Shown here: positions 42,267 to 52,515 of the stretch, piece after piece
Numbering within the stretch: the first letter of the stretch is position 1
How the letters are laid out: every line of letters begins with the position of its first letter
Assembly: GCF_028023875.1 (NCBI RefSeq)
Contig: NZ_JAQIPB010000001.1
Location: 682,001 to 746,000, forward strand
Length of the DNA stretch: 64,000 nucleotides
Source: Xenophilus arseniciresistens
Lineage (GTDB): Bacteria > Pseudomonadota > Gammaproteobacteria > Burkholderiales > Burkholderiaceae_C
Direction: 5' to 3'
The notes under the pieces: generated by a model
What the model was told of the DNA's origin: nothing
The model's input: the letters and a program-made list of their open reading frames with translations, nothing else
Database searches by the model: none
Made by a program: the position numbers and the translations under genes

Positions 42267-43253
42267 ATGACGACCAAGCGCCACTTTCTACTTCAACTGG
42301 CCTCGCTGGCCGCGGCCGGCAGTGCCGCGGGCGTGGCGCAGGCGCAGGCCGGCTTTCCCTCGCGCCCGCTGCGCATCGTCGTGCCCAATGCGGCCGGCGG
42401 CGGCGCCGACCTGACCGCGCGCGTGGTGGCGCAGGCGCTGGCCAAGCGGCTCGGCCAGCCGGTGGTGATCGACAACAAGCCCAGCGCAGGCGGCATCGTG
42501 GCCGGCGAGCAGGTGGCACGCGCCCAGCCCGACGGCCACACGCTGCTGCTGGTCTCCAGCGGCACGGCCGTCAGCGAGGCCTACTTCAAGAAGCTGCCCT
42601 TCGACTCGATCAAGGACTTCACGCAGGTCTCGCAACTGGCGCGCTTCGATCTGGTGATTGCCGTGGCCGAGAACAGCCCGTTCAAGACGCTGGGCGAGCT
42701 GGTGAGCTGGGCCAAGGCCCATCCGGGCCAGCTGAACATCGGCACGCCACAGATCGGCACCACGCAGAACCTCGCGGCCGAGCTGTTCAAGCTCAAGGCC
42801 GGCATCCAGGCCCAGGTGGTGCCCTTCAACGGCACGCCGCCGGTCATCACCGCCGTGCGCGGTGGCGAACTGCACGTCATGCTCGACATCCTGGGGCCGC
42901 TGCTGACGCAGATCCAGGGCAAGACGCTGCGCGCGCTGGCGGTGACGGGCCGCGAGCGCTCGCCGCAACTGCCCCAGGTGCCCACGGCTGCGGAAAGCGG
43001 CGGCGGCCTGGCCTCCATGGACGCCAGTTCCTGGAACGGCCTGGCCGTGCCCGCGAAGACGCCGCCGGCCATCGTCGAGCGGCTCAGCCGCGAAGTGCAG
43101 GCCGCCGTCGCGCAGCCCGACGTGGTCAAGCAACTGGCCGAGCTGAACCTGACGGCCAAGGGCAGCAGCTCGGCGCAGCTGAGCGAACACATCAAGGCCG
43201 ACACGCAGCGCTGGGCCGAGGTGATCGCCGCCGCCAAGCTGCCGAAGATCTGA
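42267..43253 (+). CDS. Bug/TctC-family binding protein in protocatechuate cluster
   Basis: 328 aa. The signal peptide ends AGVAQAQA. Family features: FPSRPLRIVVPNAAGGGADLTAR, VVIDNKPSAGGIVA, QPDGHTLLLVSSG and LPQVPTAAESGG. It is the second Bug protein in this operon and clearly different from the one at 40280, so the two probably recognise different acids. It lies between ligI and ligA. Confidence 0.92.
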   Translation: MTTKRHFLLQLASLAAAGSAAGVAQAQAGFPSRPLRIVVPNAAGGGADLTARVVAQALAKRLGQPVVIDNKPSAGGIVAGEQVARAQPDGHTLLLVSSGTAVSEAYFKKLPFDSIKDFTQVSQLARFDLVIAVAENSPFKTLGELVSWAKAHPGQLNIGTPQIGTTQNLAAELFKLKAGIQAQVVPFNGTPPVITAVRGGELHVMLDILGPLLTQIQGKTLRALAVTGRERSPQLPQVPTAAESGGGLASMDASSWNGLAVPAKTPPAIVERLSREVQAAVAQPDVVKQLAELNLTAKGSSSAQLSEHIKADTQRWAEVIAAAKLPKI

Positions 43254-43317
43254 AACACGCGCCCCCGTGCGCGCCATGCATGCGCGACACCGCATCGACT
43301 TGCAGGAGCTTTTTGAC

Positions 43318-44635
<1,318 letters not shown>

Positions 44636-44668
44636 ACCGCCAACCCGACTCTCGCAAGGAAAACCGAC

Positions 44669-45619
44669 ATGACCATCAAAGTAGCCCTGGCCGGCGCCGG
44701 CGCCTTCGGCATCAAGCACCTGGACGGCATCAAGAACATTGACGGCGTGGAAGTCGTCTCGCTGATCAGCCGCGACCTGGCCAAGACCCAGGAAGTGGCC
44801 GACAAGTACGGCATCAAGCACGTGAGCACCGACCTGGCCGACAGCCTGGCCATCAAGGAAGTGGACGCCGTGATCCTGTGCACGCCCACGCAGATGCATG
44901 CCGAGCAGACGCTGGCTTGCCTGAAGGCCGGCAAGCATGTGCAGGTGGAGATTCCGCTGTGCGACGTGCTCAAGGAAGGCGAGCAGGTGGTGGAAGCGGC
45001 CAAGGCCAGCGGCCTGGTCGCCATGTGCGGCCACACCCGCCGCTTCAACCCCAGCCACCAGTACGTGCACAAGAAGATCGAGGCCGGCGAATTCAACATC
45101 CAGCAGATGGATGTGCAGACCTACTTCTTCCGCCGCACCAACATGAACGCGCTGGGCCAGCCGCGCAGCTGGACCGACCACCTGCTGTGGCACCACGCCG
45201 CCCACACCGTGGACCTGTTCGCCTACCAGGCCGGCAGCCCCATCGTCAAAGCCAACGCCATCCAGGGCCCGATCCACAAGGACCTGGGCATCGCCATGGA
45301 CATGAGCATCCAGCTGCAGGCCGCCAACGGCGCGATCTGCACGCTGAGCCTGTCCTTCAACAACGACGGCCCGCTGGGCACCTTCTTCCGCTACATCGGC
45401 GACACCGCGACCTACATCGCGCGCTATGACGACCTGTTCAGCGGCAAGGAAGAAAAGATCGACGTCTCCAAGGTCGACGTGTCGATGAACGGCATCGAGC
45501 TGCAGGACCGCGAGTTCTTCGCCGCCATCAAGGAAGGCCGCGAGCCCAACTCCAGCGTGGCCCAGGTGCTGCCCTGCTACCAGGTGCTGCATCAGCTGGA
45601 GCAGCAGCTGGGCGGCTGA
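44669..45619 (+). CDS. ligC: 4-carboxy-2-hydroxymuconate-6-semialdehyde dehydrogenase
   Basis: 316 aa (PmdC). This Gfo/Idh/MocA-type NADP-dependent enzyme oxidises the ring-cleavage product (as its hemiacetal) to PDC. The Rossmann motif is KVALAGAGAFGIKHLDGI. HVQVEIPLCDVLKEGEQV, CGHTRRFNPSHQYVHKKIEAG and SWTDHLLWHHAAHTVDLFAYQ are typical. It follows ligB after 33 nt and ends two nt before the aldo/keto reductase gene. Confidence 0.94.
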   Translation: MTIKVALAGAGAFGIKHLDGIKNIDGVEVVSLISRDLAKTQEVADKYGIKHVSTDLADSLAIKEVDAVILCTPTQMHAEQTLACLKAGKHVQVEIPLCDVLKEGEQVVEAAKASGLVAMCGHTRRFNPSHQYVHKKIEAGEFNIQQMDVQTYFFRRTNMNALGQPRSWTDHLLWHHAAHTVDLFAYQAGSPIVKANAIQGPIHKDLGIAMDMSIQLQAANGAICTLSLSFNNDGPLGTFFRYIGDTATYIARYDDLFSGKEEKIDVSKVDVSMNGIELQDREFFAAIKEGREPNSSVAQVLPCYQVLHQLEQQLGG

Positions 45620-45621
45620 CC

Positions 45622-46641
45622 ATGCAAACCACACGCGCCATCGGACCTTTCACCGTCTCGGCCATCGGGCTGGGCTGCATGAATCTCTCCCACGCCTACG
45701 GCGTGCCGCCCTCGCCCGAGCAGGCCGAGCGCGTGCTGCTGGCCGCGCTCGATGCCGGCGTGACGCTGTTCGACACGGCCGCGCTCTATGGCTTTGGCGC
45801 CAATGAAGAGCTGGTGGGCCGCGTGCTGGCGCCGCACCGCAGCCGCTTCACCTTGGCCAGCAAGGGCGGGCTGGGCGGCGTGCGCGGCGAAGACGGCGTG
45901 CTGCGCCGCGTGATCGACGGCCGGCCCGAGGCGCTGCGCCAAAGCTGTGAAGACAGCCTGCGCCGCCTGAAGACCGACGTGATCGACCTGTACTACCTGC
46001 ACCGCTGGGACAAGAAAGTGCCCATCGAAGACAGCGTGGGTGCGATGGCCGATCTGGTGCGCCAGGGCAAGGTGCGCACGCTGGGCCTGTCGGAAGTCTC
46101 GGCCGCCACGATCCGCAAGGCGCATGCGGTGCATCCGATCACGGCCGTGCAGACCGAGTACTCGCTGTGGACGCGCAACCCCGAGATCGCGGTGCTCGAG
46201 GCCTGCCGCGAGATCGGCGCCAGCTTCGTGGCCTTCAGCCCGCTGGCGCGCGGCTTCCTGACCGACACGCTGCACGACGTGGGCGCGCTCGACGCCAAGG
46301 ACATCCGCCGCCCCATGCCGCGCTTCGCGCCCGAGAACTACGCCGCCAACCTGAAGCTGCTGCCGGCCTACAAGGCACTGGCCACCGAAGTGGGCTGCAC
46401 GCCCGCGCAGCTCGCGCTGGCCTGGCTGCTGCACAAGGCGCCGCACATCGTGCCCATTCCGGGCACCACGCAACTGGACCATCTGCACGAAGACATCGGC
46501 GCGGCCGACGTGCGGCTGACGCCCGCGCAGATGGCGCAGCTCGAAACGCTGATCGGCGAGCACAACGTGGTCGGCCCACGCTATGCGCCGCAGGCCACGG
46601 GCGAGGTGGACACGGAGAACTTCGCGCCCAGCGCGGGCTAG
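45622..46641 (+). CDS. Aldo/keto reductase
   Basis: 339 aa TIM-barrel oxidoreductase. The catalytic tetrad is recognisable: Asp and Tyr in FDTAALYGFGANEELVG, Lys in LASKGG and His in YLHRWD. The cofactor region is IPGTTQLDHLHEDIGA. It starts two nt after ligC, so it is co-transcribed with the protocatechuate genes, but no known step of the 4,5-pathway requires it. It might act on a side product or a related aromatic aldehyde. It overlaps the convergent next gene by four bases. Confidence 0.9.
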   Translation: MQTTRAIGPFTVSAIGLGCMNLSHAYGVPPSPEQAERVLLAALDAGVTLFDTAALYGFGANEELVGRVLAPHRSRFTLASKGGLGGVRGEDGVLRRVIDGRPEALRQSCEDSLRRLKTDVIDLYYLHRWDKKVPIEDSVGAMADLVRQGKVRTLGLSEVSAATIRKAHAVHPITAVQTEYSLWTRNPEIAVLEACREIGASFVAFSPLARGFLTDTLHDVGALDAKDIRRPMPRFAPENYAANLKLLPAYKALATEVGCTPAQLALAWLLHKAPHIVPIPGTTQLDHLHEDIGAADVRLTPAQMAQLETLIGEHNVVGPRYAPQATGEVDTENFAPSAG

Positions 46642-47327
46642 AAGCGAGTCACGTCTTCTGGCACTGCGGCATAAGCCAGCGCGTAGGAGCTGCGCGTGAC
46701 CTGAGCCGCAGTGCCCATGCGCGCCAGCGCTGAATCGCTCAGCGCCTCTCGCGCCCACTGCTGCAGCGCCGGCGCGTCATAGCCGACCACCAGCAGCACC
46801 CAGTCGGCCACCTGGTCCGAGAGGCCACGGATGCGCTGCTCTTCGGTTGCGCCGATAACCGGCGCCTCATGCCGCAACAGGTGCAGGCCCACACCGCCGC
46901 TTTGCTGCGCCCATTGCTCTCCCAGCGCGCGCAAGGCTGCACGCAAGGCTTCGGCCTGGCCCGGCGCGGGTGCGAGCCGCACAGTCAGCATCTGCTGTGC
47001 CGTGCAGCCGCCCACGCTTTCCAGCACATGGCATTGGCTGCGCACCATGTTCCGGTGGTGCGGCATCATGCGCTGCGACCAGGGCGAAGGCGCGTTGAGC
47101 CGCGCGAGGTAGGGCGCCGAGCCCAGCACCGCGTGGCTTTCCAGCTCATAGAGCACAAAGATGCCCTCGCCGCCTTGCGCGCAGACCCAGCGGCTCGCGC
47201 GCCGGAAGCCCGGTATGCCCAGACGTTCCGGGAAATGCTCATGCGCGTGCCAGTGCGCAAACTCGTCCAGCGCATCGGACGCCATGTCCCACCACATGGC
47301 CAGCGCAGCCCTGCCTTGCAATGCCAT
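46638..47327 (-). CDS. Hypothetical dimeric alpha/beta-barrel-like protein
   Basis: 229 aa, no signal peptide. The sequence looks like two weakly related ferredoxin-like halves. The first has WWDMASDALDEFAHWHAHEHFPERLGIPGFRRASRW, typical of EthD/DUF4286-type dimeric alpha-beta barrels (HWHxxEHxPERxxIPGF), and the second has VRLAPAPGQAEALRAALRALGEQW. Function is unknown. It lies between the protocatechuate cluster and a TRAP binding protein gene on the same strand (9-nt gap), suggesting co-transcription with the latter. Confidence 0.7.
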   Translation of the reverse strand: MALQGRAALAMWWDMASDALDEFAHWHAHEHFPERLGIPGFRRASRWVCAQGGEGIFVLYELESHAVLGSAPYLARLNAPSPWSQRMMPHHRNMVRSQCHVLESVGGCTAQQMLTVRLAPAPGQAEALRAALRALGEQWAQQSGGVGLHLLRHEAPVIGATEEQRIRGLSDQVADWVLLVVGYDAPALQQWAREALSDSALARMGTAAQVTRSSYALAYAAVPEDVTRF

Positions 47328-47335
47328 GCCTGCCC

Positions 47336-48367
47336 TTACTTCGCGGCGCGCAGGCGCGTGAGCTCAGCGTTGACCTGCTGTACCACGCCTTCACCGATTT
47401 CTGCGGTGAACTTGGCCGTGACGCCCTGCACCTTCTGGCGCAGGCGCGCCACTTCCTGCGCGCTGACCTCATTGACCTGCATGAGCTTCTTCAGGCCCTC
47501 CACGGCCTGGCTTTCCTTTTGCTGCGTGAGCTTGCGCTCTTCCTGCTTGGCCTCGTCGGCGGCGGCGCGAATGATCGCGCGCTCCCCCTCGGACATGCCG
47601 TCCCAGGTCTTCTTGCTCATGAGAAAAGGCATGCCTGTGTACACATGGCGCGTGAGCGAGAGGTACTTCTGCACTTCCGCGAACTTGGCCGATTCGATGA
47701 CGGCCACGGGGTTGTCCTGGCCGTCGATGGCACGCGACTCCAGCGCGCCATAGACCTCGCCGAAGGTCATGGGCAGCGGGTTCGCGCCCAACGTGTTGAA
47801 CAGGTCGATGAAGATCGGCGATGCAATCACGCGAATCTTCAGGCCCTGCACGTCCTCGAACTTCGTGATGGGCCGGCGGCTGTTGGTCATGTGCCTGAAA
47901 CCCAGGTCCCAGATGCCCAGGCCGATGGCGCCGTGCTTGGCAAGGTCGTCAAGCATCTGCGTGCCCACCGGGCCGTCGGCAATCGCATAGGCCTCCTGCG
48001 CGTTGTTGAACAGGAAGGGCAGGTCAAAGACCATGAAGCGCTTGTCGATGGAAGCGATCAGGCCCGTGGCCATCGATGTGAAATCCAAGGTGCCGCCACG
48101 CACGGCCGCAAGGTTCTGCGGGTCGCCGCCCAGCACCGCGTTGGGAAAGAGCGTGACCTTCATCTTGCCGCCGCTCTTGCTGGCGACGGCGTCGGCAAAC
48201 TTCTGCGCGCCCTGCCCCAGCGGATGGTCCTTGGCCAGGCTGAAGGCAAAGCGCAGGTTGCGCTCCTTGATGTCCTGGGCGTGGACCAGGCCGGGCGTGG
48301 CGCCCAGCAGCGCGGCCGCGCCCAGCAATGAAAGCAGTGCGCGACGCACGGGACGGTAAGCGGCCAT
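47336..48367 (-). CDS. TRAP-type dicarboxylate binding protein (DctP)
   Basis: 343 aa. The signal peptide ends ATPGLVHAQ. DctP features include RFAFSLAKDHPLGQGAQKFADAVASKSGGK, FNNAQEAYAIADGPVG, the substrate-binding Arg block GLKIRVIASPIFIDLFNTLGANPLPMTFGEVY and the later IDGQDNPVAVIESAKF. It would deliver an organic acid to a TRAP permease, but no DctQM genes are adjacent. It is divergent from an IclR regulator (48481) with an inverted repeat between them. Confidence 0.92.
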   Translation of the reverse strand: MAAYRPVRRALLSLLGAAALLGATPGLVHAQDIKERNLRFAFSLAKDHPLGQGAQKFADAVASKSGGKMKVTLFPNAVLGGDPQNLAAVRGGTLDFTSMATGLIASIDKRFMVFDLPFLFNNAQEAYAIADGPVGTQMLDDLAKHGAIGLGIWDLGFRHMTNSRRPITKFEDVQGLKIRVIASPIFIDLFNTLGANPLPMTFGEVYGALESRAIDGQDNPVAVIESAKFAEVQKYLSLTRHVYTGMPFLMSKKTWDGMSEGERAIIRAAADEAKQEERKLTQQKESQAVEGLKKLMQVNEVSAQEVARLRQKVQGVTAKFTAEIGEGVVQQVNAELTRLRAAK

Positions 48368-48443
48368 TGGGTGTCTCCTGAGTTCTGAACAAAAGTGCAT
48401 GCGATGCTGCCAATTTTGTGAAAGGCGTTCAACTTTTTGATAT

Positions 48444-48460
48444 CTTTCAAAAATTGAAAG
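48444..48460. promoter_or_regulatory. Candidate IclR operator CTTTCAA-N3-TTGAAAG
   Basis: A perfect 7-bp inverted repeat with 3-nt centre lies between the divergent dctP-like gene and the IclR gene, 20 nt before the IclR start. IclR-family sites are often such palindromes, so autoregulation and control of the transporter gene are likely. Confidence 0.5.
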
Positions 48461-48480
48461 CAGCTGGAGACGGCAAGACC

Positions 48481-49323
48481 ATGAGCGGCGCCCTCGAAAA
48501 ATCATTGGCCATCCTCGAACACCTGATCGACCACCCCGACGGGGCGGCGCTGGTGCAGATCGCCACCGACCTGAAGCAACTGCGCAGCGGCTGCCACCGC
48601 AGCTTGCAGGAGCTGATCCGCCTGGGCTATGTACGGCAGCTGCCCACGCGCGGCGACTATGCGCTGACCACCAAGATGGCGTCGATGGGCATGCGCTTCA
48701 TCAGCAAGTCGGGCGTGGTCGATCTGTCGCAGCCCGTGATCAACCGCCTGGCGCAGAGCACCGAAGAGCTGGTGCGCCTGGCTATCGTGGACGGCGAGCG
48801 CCTCACGCTGGTGGCCAAGGCGCAGGGCGCGCGCTCGGGCCTGCTGTACGACCCCGACATGGGGATCGACCTGCGCCTGTCTTGCAGCGCAGCGGGGCAG
48901 GCCTGGCTGATGACCTTGCCCGAAGATCTGGCCATCGAGTACGTCACGCACCAGGGCATGGGCCAGCCGCGGCACTACGGCCCGCAGGCGCCCACCTCGT
49001 TCAAGGCGCTGCTCAAGCAGCTCGACGAGCACCGCAAGCGCGGCTTCAGCCTGATCGAGGAAGGTTATGCGCCGGGCATGAGTTCGATGGCCGCGCCCGT
49101 GCAGCGCAAGGGTGAGCCGGCCACGGGCGTGATCGTGATCGCGGGCCCTTCACTGCGGCTGACGGCCAAACGCATGCAGCAGTTCGGCCCGGCCTTGCTC
49201 GCCGCGGCGCAGGAGCTGGCGCTGACGGGCAATGCCTCGGCATTGCTCAAGTCTGCGAACGTGGGCACCTGGGGCAATGCGCCCGATGAGGCGCCGCGCG
49301 TGCTCACGCGGCGCAATCGCTGA
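48481..49323 (+). CDS. IclR-family transcriptional regulator
   Basis: 280 aa. The winged HTH (SGALEKSLAILEHLIDHPDGAALVQIATDLKQL) occupies the N-terminus. The GAF-like effector domain (about 85-255) has LVAKAQGARSGLLYDPDMG, LSCSAAGQAWLMTLP and GFSLIEEGYAPGMSSMAAPV. It is divergent from the TRAP binding protein gene and probably controls it in response to that protein's ligand. The start at 48481 was chosen over an upstream GTG because the operator dyad lies between them. Confidence 0.9.
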   Translation: MSGALEKSLAILEHLIDHPDGAALVQIATDLKQLRSGCHRSLQELIRLGYVRQLPTRGDYALTTKMASMGMRFISKSGVVDLSQPVINRLAQSTEELVRLAIVDGERLTLVAKAQGARSGLLYDPDMGIDLRLSCSAAGQAWLMTLPEDLAIEYVTHQGMGQPRHYGPQAPTSFKALLKQLDEHRKRGFSLIEEGYAPGMSSMAAPVQRKGEPATGVIVIAGPSLRLTAKRMQQFGPALLAAAQELALTGNASALLKSANVGTWGNAPDEAPRVLTRRNR

Positions 49324-49331
49324 AAGGACTT

Positions 49332-50537
49332 TCAGCGCGCGCCGTACAAGCGCGGCAGCCGCCACCAGGCCAGCAGCATCAGCAGCACGCCGGCCAGCAG
49401 CATGGGCAGCACCATGGGCCAGGCGCCGTGGCTTTGCTGCGCATCGACGAACTGTGCCGCCACCTGCCCCACGCAGAAGGCCGCCGCCATCATGCCGAAG
49501 CCCGACCACGAGACCGCGCGCCCGGCCTGGGTGGGCAGGTCGGCCACGGCGCCGGCCTGGCCGCAGGGCTGGTGGATGCCATGGCCCAGCACGTACACCG
49601 CATGGCCCAGCAGCAGCGGCCACACGGCCTGCGGCGCCAGCAGGCAGCCCAGGGCCTGGATGCAGGGGCCGACCAGGCTCAGCGTAGCCCCCAGGCGCAC
49701 GGTGCGCAGCGGCCCCCAGCGGCGCAGCAGCCGCCGGCAGGCCATGGTGCTGAAGATGTAGACCAGCGAGCCGCCCGCGGGGATCCAGCCGTACAGGGCC
49801 GGCGAGAGGCCCAGGTACTCGATGTAGACCATGGGCGAAAGCAGCAGGAAGCAGAAGATGCCCGCATAGGTGCTGGCCGCCACCGAGGCCCAGACGCGGA
49901 AGCTGCGGCTGGCGAAGACCTCGCGCACGCTGCCGGCGCTGGCCTTGGCGGCGCTGCCCTGCGGCAGCGTTTCGGCAAAGCCGCGCCAGCACAGCACCCA
50001 CAACACGCTGGCATAGGCGGCCATCAGCGCCATCACCCAGCGCCAGCCGGCCAGTTGCACCACCCAGGCGCCCAGCAGCGGTGCGGCCAGCGCGACGATG
50101 CCCAGCCCGGTGAGGCCGCGCGCCATCACGTGCAGGCCGTCCTGCGGGGCATAGAGGTCGCGCACGGCGGCACGCGCACACACCAGCACGGCCGCCATCG
50201 CGGCGCCCTGCAGCGCGCGGCAGGCCACCAGCATGGCCACATGGAACGAAAGCGCACTGCCCAGGCCCGCCAGCACGTAGCAGGCCAGCCCGGCCAGCAG
50301 CAGCGGGCGGCGGCCCCAGCGGTCGGCCAGCGGCCCGCACATCAACTGCGCGATGCCGAAGGCAAGCACGAAGACGGTGAGGCTGGCGCTGGCCGAGCCC
50401 AGCGCGCGTGCGATGGCCGGAAGCGCAGGGAGGTAGCTGTCGGTGGCAACCGGCTGTGCAGCCAGCAGCAGGGGAAGCAGGAGGGCGAAGGGAAGAGGCT
50501 TGTTGCGCACTGAAGAGTCCAGCAAGCGGCGTGCCAT
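49332..50537 (-). CDS. MFS exporter of the Bcr/CflA drug-resistance type
   Basis: 401 aa with twelve predicted TM helices. The N-terminus (LLPLLLAAQPVATDSYLPALPAIARALG) and motif A (CGPLADRWGRRPLLLAG) are characteristic of Bcr/CflA (DHA1) proton-drug antiporters. It follows the IclR gene in convergent orientation and precedes the second TRAP binding gene on its strand. Substrates cannot be inferred. Confidence 0.9.
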   Translation of the reverse strand: MARRLLDSSVRNKPLPFALLLPLLLAAQPVATDSYLPALPAIARALGSASASLTVFVLAFGIAQLMCGPLADRWGRRPLLLAGLACYVLAGLGSALSFHVAMLVACRALQGAAMAAVLVCARAAVRDLYAPQDGLHVMARGLTGLGIVALAAPLLGAWVVQLAGWRWVMALMAAYASVLWVLCWRGFAETLPQGSAAKASAGSVREVFASRSFRVWASVAASTYAGIFCFLLLSPMVYIEYLGLSPALYGWIPAGGSLVYIFSTMACRRLLRRWGPLRTVRLGATLSLVGPCIQALGCLLAPQAVWPLLLGHAVYVLGHGIHQPCGQAGAVADLPTQAGRAVSWSGFGMMAAAFCVGQVAAQFVDAQQSHGAWPMVLPMLLAGVLLMLLAWWRLPRLYGAR

Positions 50538-50572
50538 TCAGGAGGCCACGCCGCTCGCCGTCATTGTCCGGA

Positions 50573-51580
50573 CTAGTTGCGGACCTTGCTGATCTCGGCC
50601 ATCAATTCCTTGACCGTGGCCTCGCCCACGCTGGCCGTGTACTTGTCGATCACGGGCTTGACCTTCTCGCGCAGCTTGGCCACTTCGGCCGGCGGCAGTT
50701 CGGTGACGGTGACGCCGGCCTTCTTGAGCGCGGCCAGCGCCGAGTCGGCCGCGCCGCGCGAGACGCCGCGCTGGAAGGCGGTGGCCTCATCCGCGGCCTC
50801 GCCGATGATCTTCTTCTCTTCCGCCGAGAGCTGGTCCCAGAACTTCTTGCTGATGATCAGCGCCTGCGGGTTGTAGATGTGGCGGGTCTCGGTCAGGTGC
50901 TTCTGCACCTCGGCAAAGCGCGAGGACAGGATCACCGTGTTCGGGTTCTCCTGCCCGTCCACCACGCGCTGCTCCAGCGCCGGGTACAGCTCGGGGAAGG
51001 GCATGGGCGTGGCATTCGCGCCCAGGGTGTTGAACAGGTCGATGTAGATCGGCGACTGGATCACGCGCACCTTCAGGCCCGCGATGTCGTCGGCCTTGGC
51101 CACAGCGCGGCGGCTGTTGGTCAGGTTGCGAAACCCCAGGTCCCAATAGCCCAGGCCATGCATCTGCTTCTCGTCGAGCTTGGCCAGCAGCTTCTTGCCG
51201 AAGGCGCCATCGGTCACGGCGTCGGCTTCCTTGGCGTTGCCGAAGAGGAAGGGGAAGTCGTAGACCGCGAATTCCTTGACCTGCGCGGCCAGGATGCCGG
51301 CGTTGAGCACGGTCATTTCCACCGTGCCGCCCTGCAGCGCCGAGACGGTCTGCAGGTCACCGCCCAGCGTGCCGCCCGGGAAGAGCTTGACGCTGAGCTT
51401 GTTGCCCGACTTCTGCGCCACCAGCTCGGCGAACTTCTGTGCGCCCTGCGCCTGCGGGTGGCCGGTCTGGTTCTGGAAGGCGAACTTGATGGTGCGCTCC
51501 TTGACCTGGGCGCCGGCCAGGCCGGTGGCGCCCAGTGCGGCGGCGGCCACCAGGGTGGCGATGAAGTTCAGTCTTTTCAT
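50573..51580 (-). CDS. TRAP-type binding protein (DctP), shikimate-branch neighbour
   Basis: 335 aa. The signal peptide (FIATLVAAAALGATGLAGAQ) is followed by IKFAFQNQTGHPQAQGAQKFAELVAQKSGNK, the ligand block GLKVRVIQSPIYIDLFNTLGANATPMPFPELYPAL and the VDGQENPNTVILSSRF region. It is similar in design to the DctP at 47336 (for example SPIxIDLFNTLGAN). It sits 79 nt downstream of the shikimate dehydrogenase homologue on the same strand, suggesting a cyclic hydroxy-acid ligand such as shikimate or quinate. No DctQM is nearby. Confidence 0.92.
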   Translation of the reverse strand: MKRLNFIATLVAAAALGATGLAGAQVKERTIKFAFQNQTGHPQAQGAQKFAELVAQKSGNKLSVKLFPGGTLGGDLQTVSALQGGTVEMTVLNAGILAAQVKEFAVYDFPFLFGNAKEADAVTDGAFGKKLLAKLDEKQMHGLGYWDLGFRNLTNSRRAVAKADDIAGLKVRVIQSPIYIDLFNTLGANATPMPFPELYPALEQRVVDGQENPNTVILSSRFAEVQKHLTETRHIYNPQALIISKKFWDQLSAEEKKIIGEAADEATAFQRGVSRGAADSALAALKKAGVTVTELPPAEVAKLREKVKPVIDKYTASVGEATVKELMAEISKVRN

Positions 51581-51659
51581 GGCGTGTCTCCTGCTCTTTC
51601 TGGTTGATGAAAAAAAACGCTGCGCGGGGCGGGTCGTCGGCCCGCCCCGCATCTCTCAC

Positions 51660-52493
51660 TCAGTATTTCAACGTGGCCACGGCCCGCAGGGCTTCGGCCG
51701 TGGTGCTGCCGAAACCGAAGAACTCCAGGTAGGCCGGGATCTGCTCGAAGAGCATGTCGGTGCCCACCTGCACGGCGCAGCCGCGCGCCACCGCGGCCTG
51801 CAGCAGTGGCGTGTATTCGGTCTTCATCACCACTTCGCCGACGAAGGTGCCGGGCGCGATGCGCGCCACGTCGAAGGGCAGCGGATCGCCCTCCTTCATG
51901 CCCAGCGGCGTGGCGTTGACGATCACGTCCCAGCCGGCCGGATCGTTGGAGCCCGTGCTCACCTCCAGCTTCGGATAGTGCTCACGCAGGCGGCCGGCCA
52001 GGGCCTGGGCCGAGGTCGGGTTCGCGTCGAAGAGCATCAGCTCGGCCGCGCCTGCGGCAGCGATGGAGGCCGCGATGGCCGAGCCCACGCCGCCCGAGCC
52101 CGACACCAGCACGCGCGCGCCCTTGAAGCTGCGGCCCTTGCGTTCAACCCCGCGCACGAAGCCTGCGCCGTCGAACATGTCGCCCAGCAGCGTGCCGTCG
52201 GGCCGCTTGAGGATGGCGTTGCAGGCGCCCGCGATGCGCGCGGTGGGCGTGGCCTCGTCGACCAGATGCAGCGTGCTGATCTTGTGCGGCATGGTCACCA
52301 GCGCGCCGCGCAGGTTGGAAAAGCGCATGATCAGCGGCAGCGCGGCCGCATAGTCCTCGGCCTTCACGCCCATGGGCACGACCACGGCGTCGATGCCCTG
52401 CTGTTCGAACCAGGGGTTGTAGATCATGGGCGCCTTGAAGCTCTCGGTGGGATAGCCGAGGTGGGCGATCAGCGTGGTCTTGCCGGAAATCAT
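51660..52493 (-). CDS. Shikimate dehydrogenase family protein (AroE-like)
   Basis: 277 aa. The catalytic Lys is in VTMPHK and the catalytic Asp in GDMFDGAGF. The NADP-binding Rossmann motif is VLVSGSGGVGSAIAASIA. The N-terminal shikimate-binding serines of canonical AroE (HSLSP) are replaced by YPTESFKAP, so it belongs to a divergent class used for catabolism rather than aromatic amino-acid synthesis. It lies between the TRAP gene and the MHS transporter, and likely oxidises shikimate to 3-dehydroshikimate for QuiC. Confidence 0.88.
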   Translation of the reverse strand: MISGKTTLIAHLGYPTESFKAPMIYNPWFEQQGIDAVVVPMGVKAEDYAAALPLIMRFSNLRGALVTMPHKISTLHLVDEATPTARIAGACNAILKRPDGTLLGDMFDGAGFVRGVERKGRSFKGARVLVSGSGGVGSAIAASIAAAGAAELMLFDANPTSAQALAGRLREHYPKLEVSTGSNDPAGWDVIVNATPLGMKEGDPLPFDVARIAPGTFVGEVVMKTEYTPLLQAAVARGCAVQVGTDMLFEQIPAYLEFFGFGSTTAEALRAVATLKY

Positions 52494-52515
52494 GGGAAGG
52501 TCTGGCGGGCTCGGG

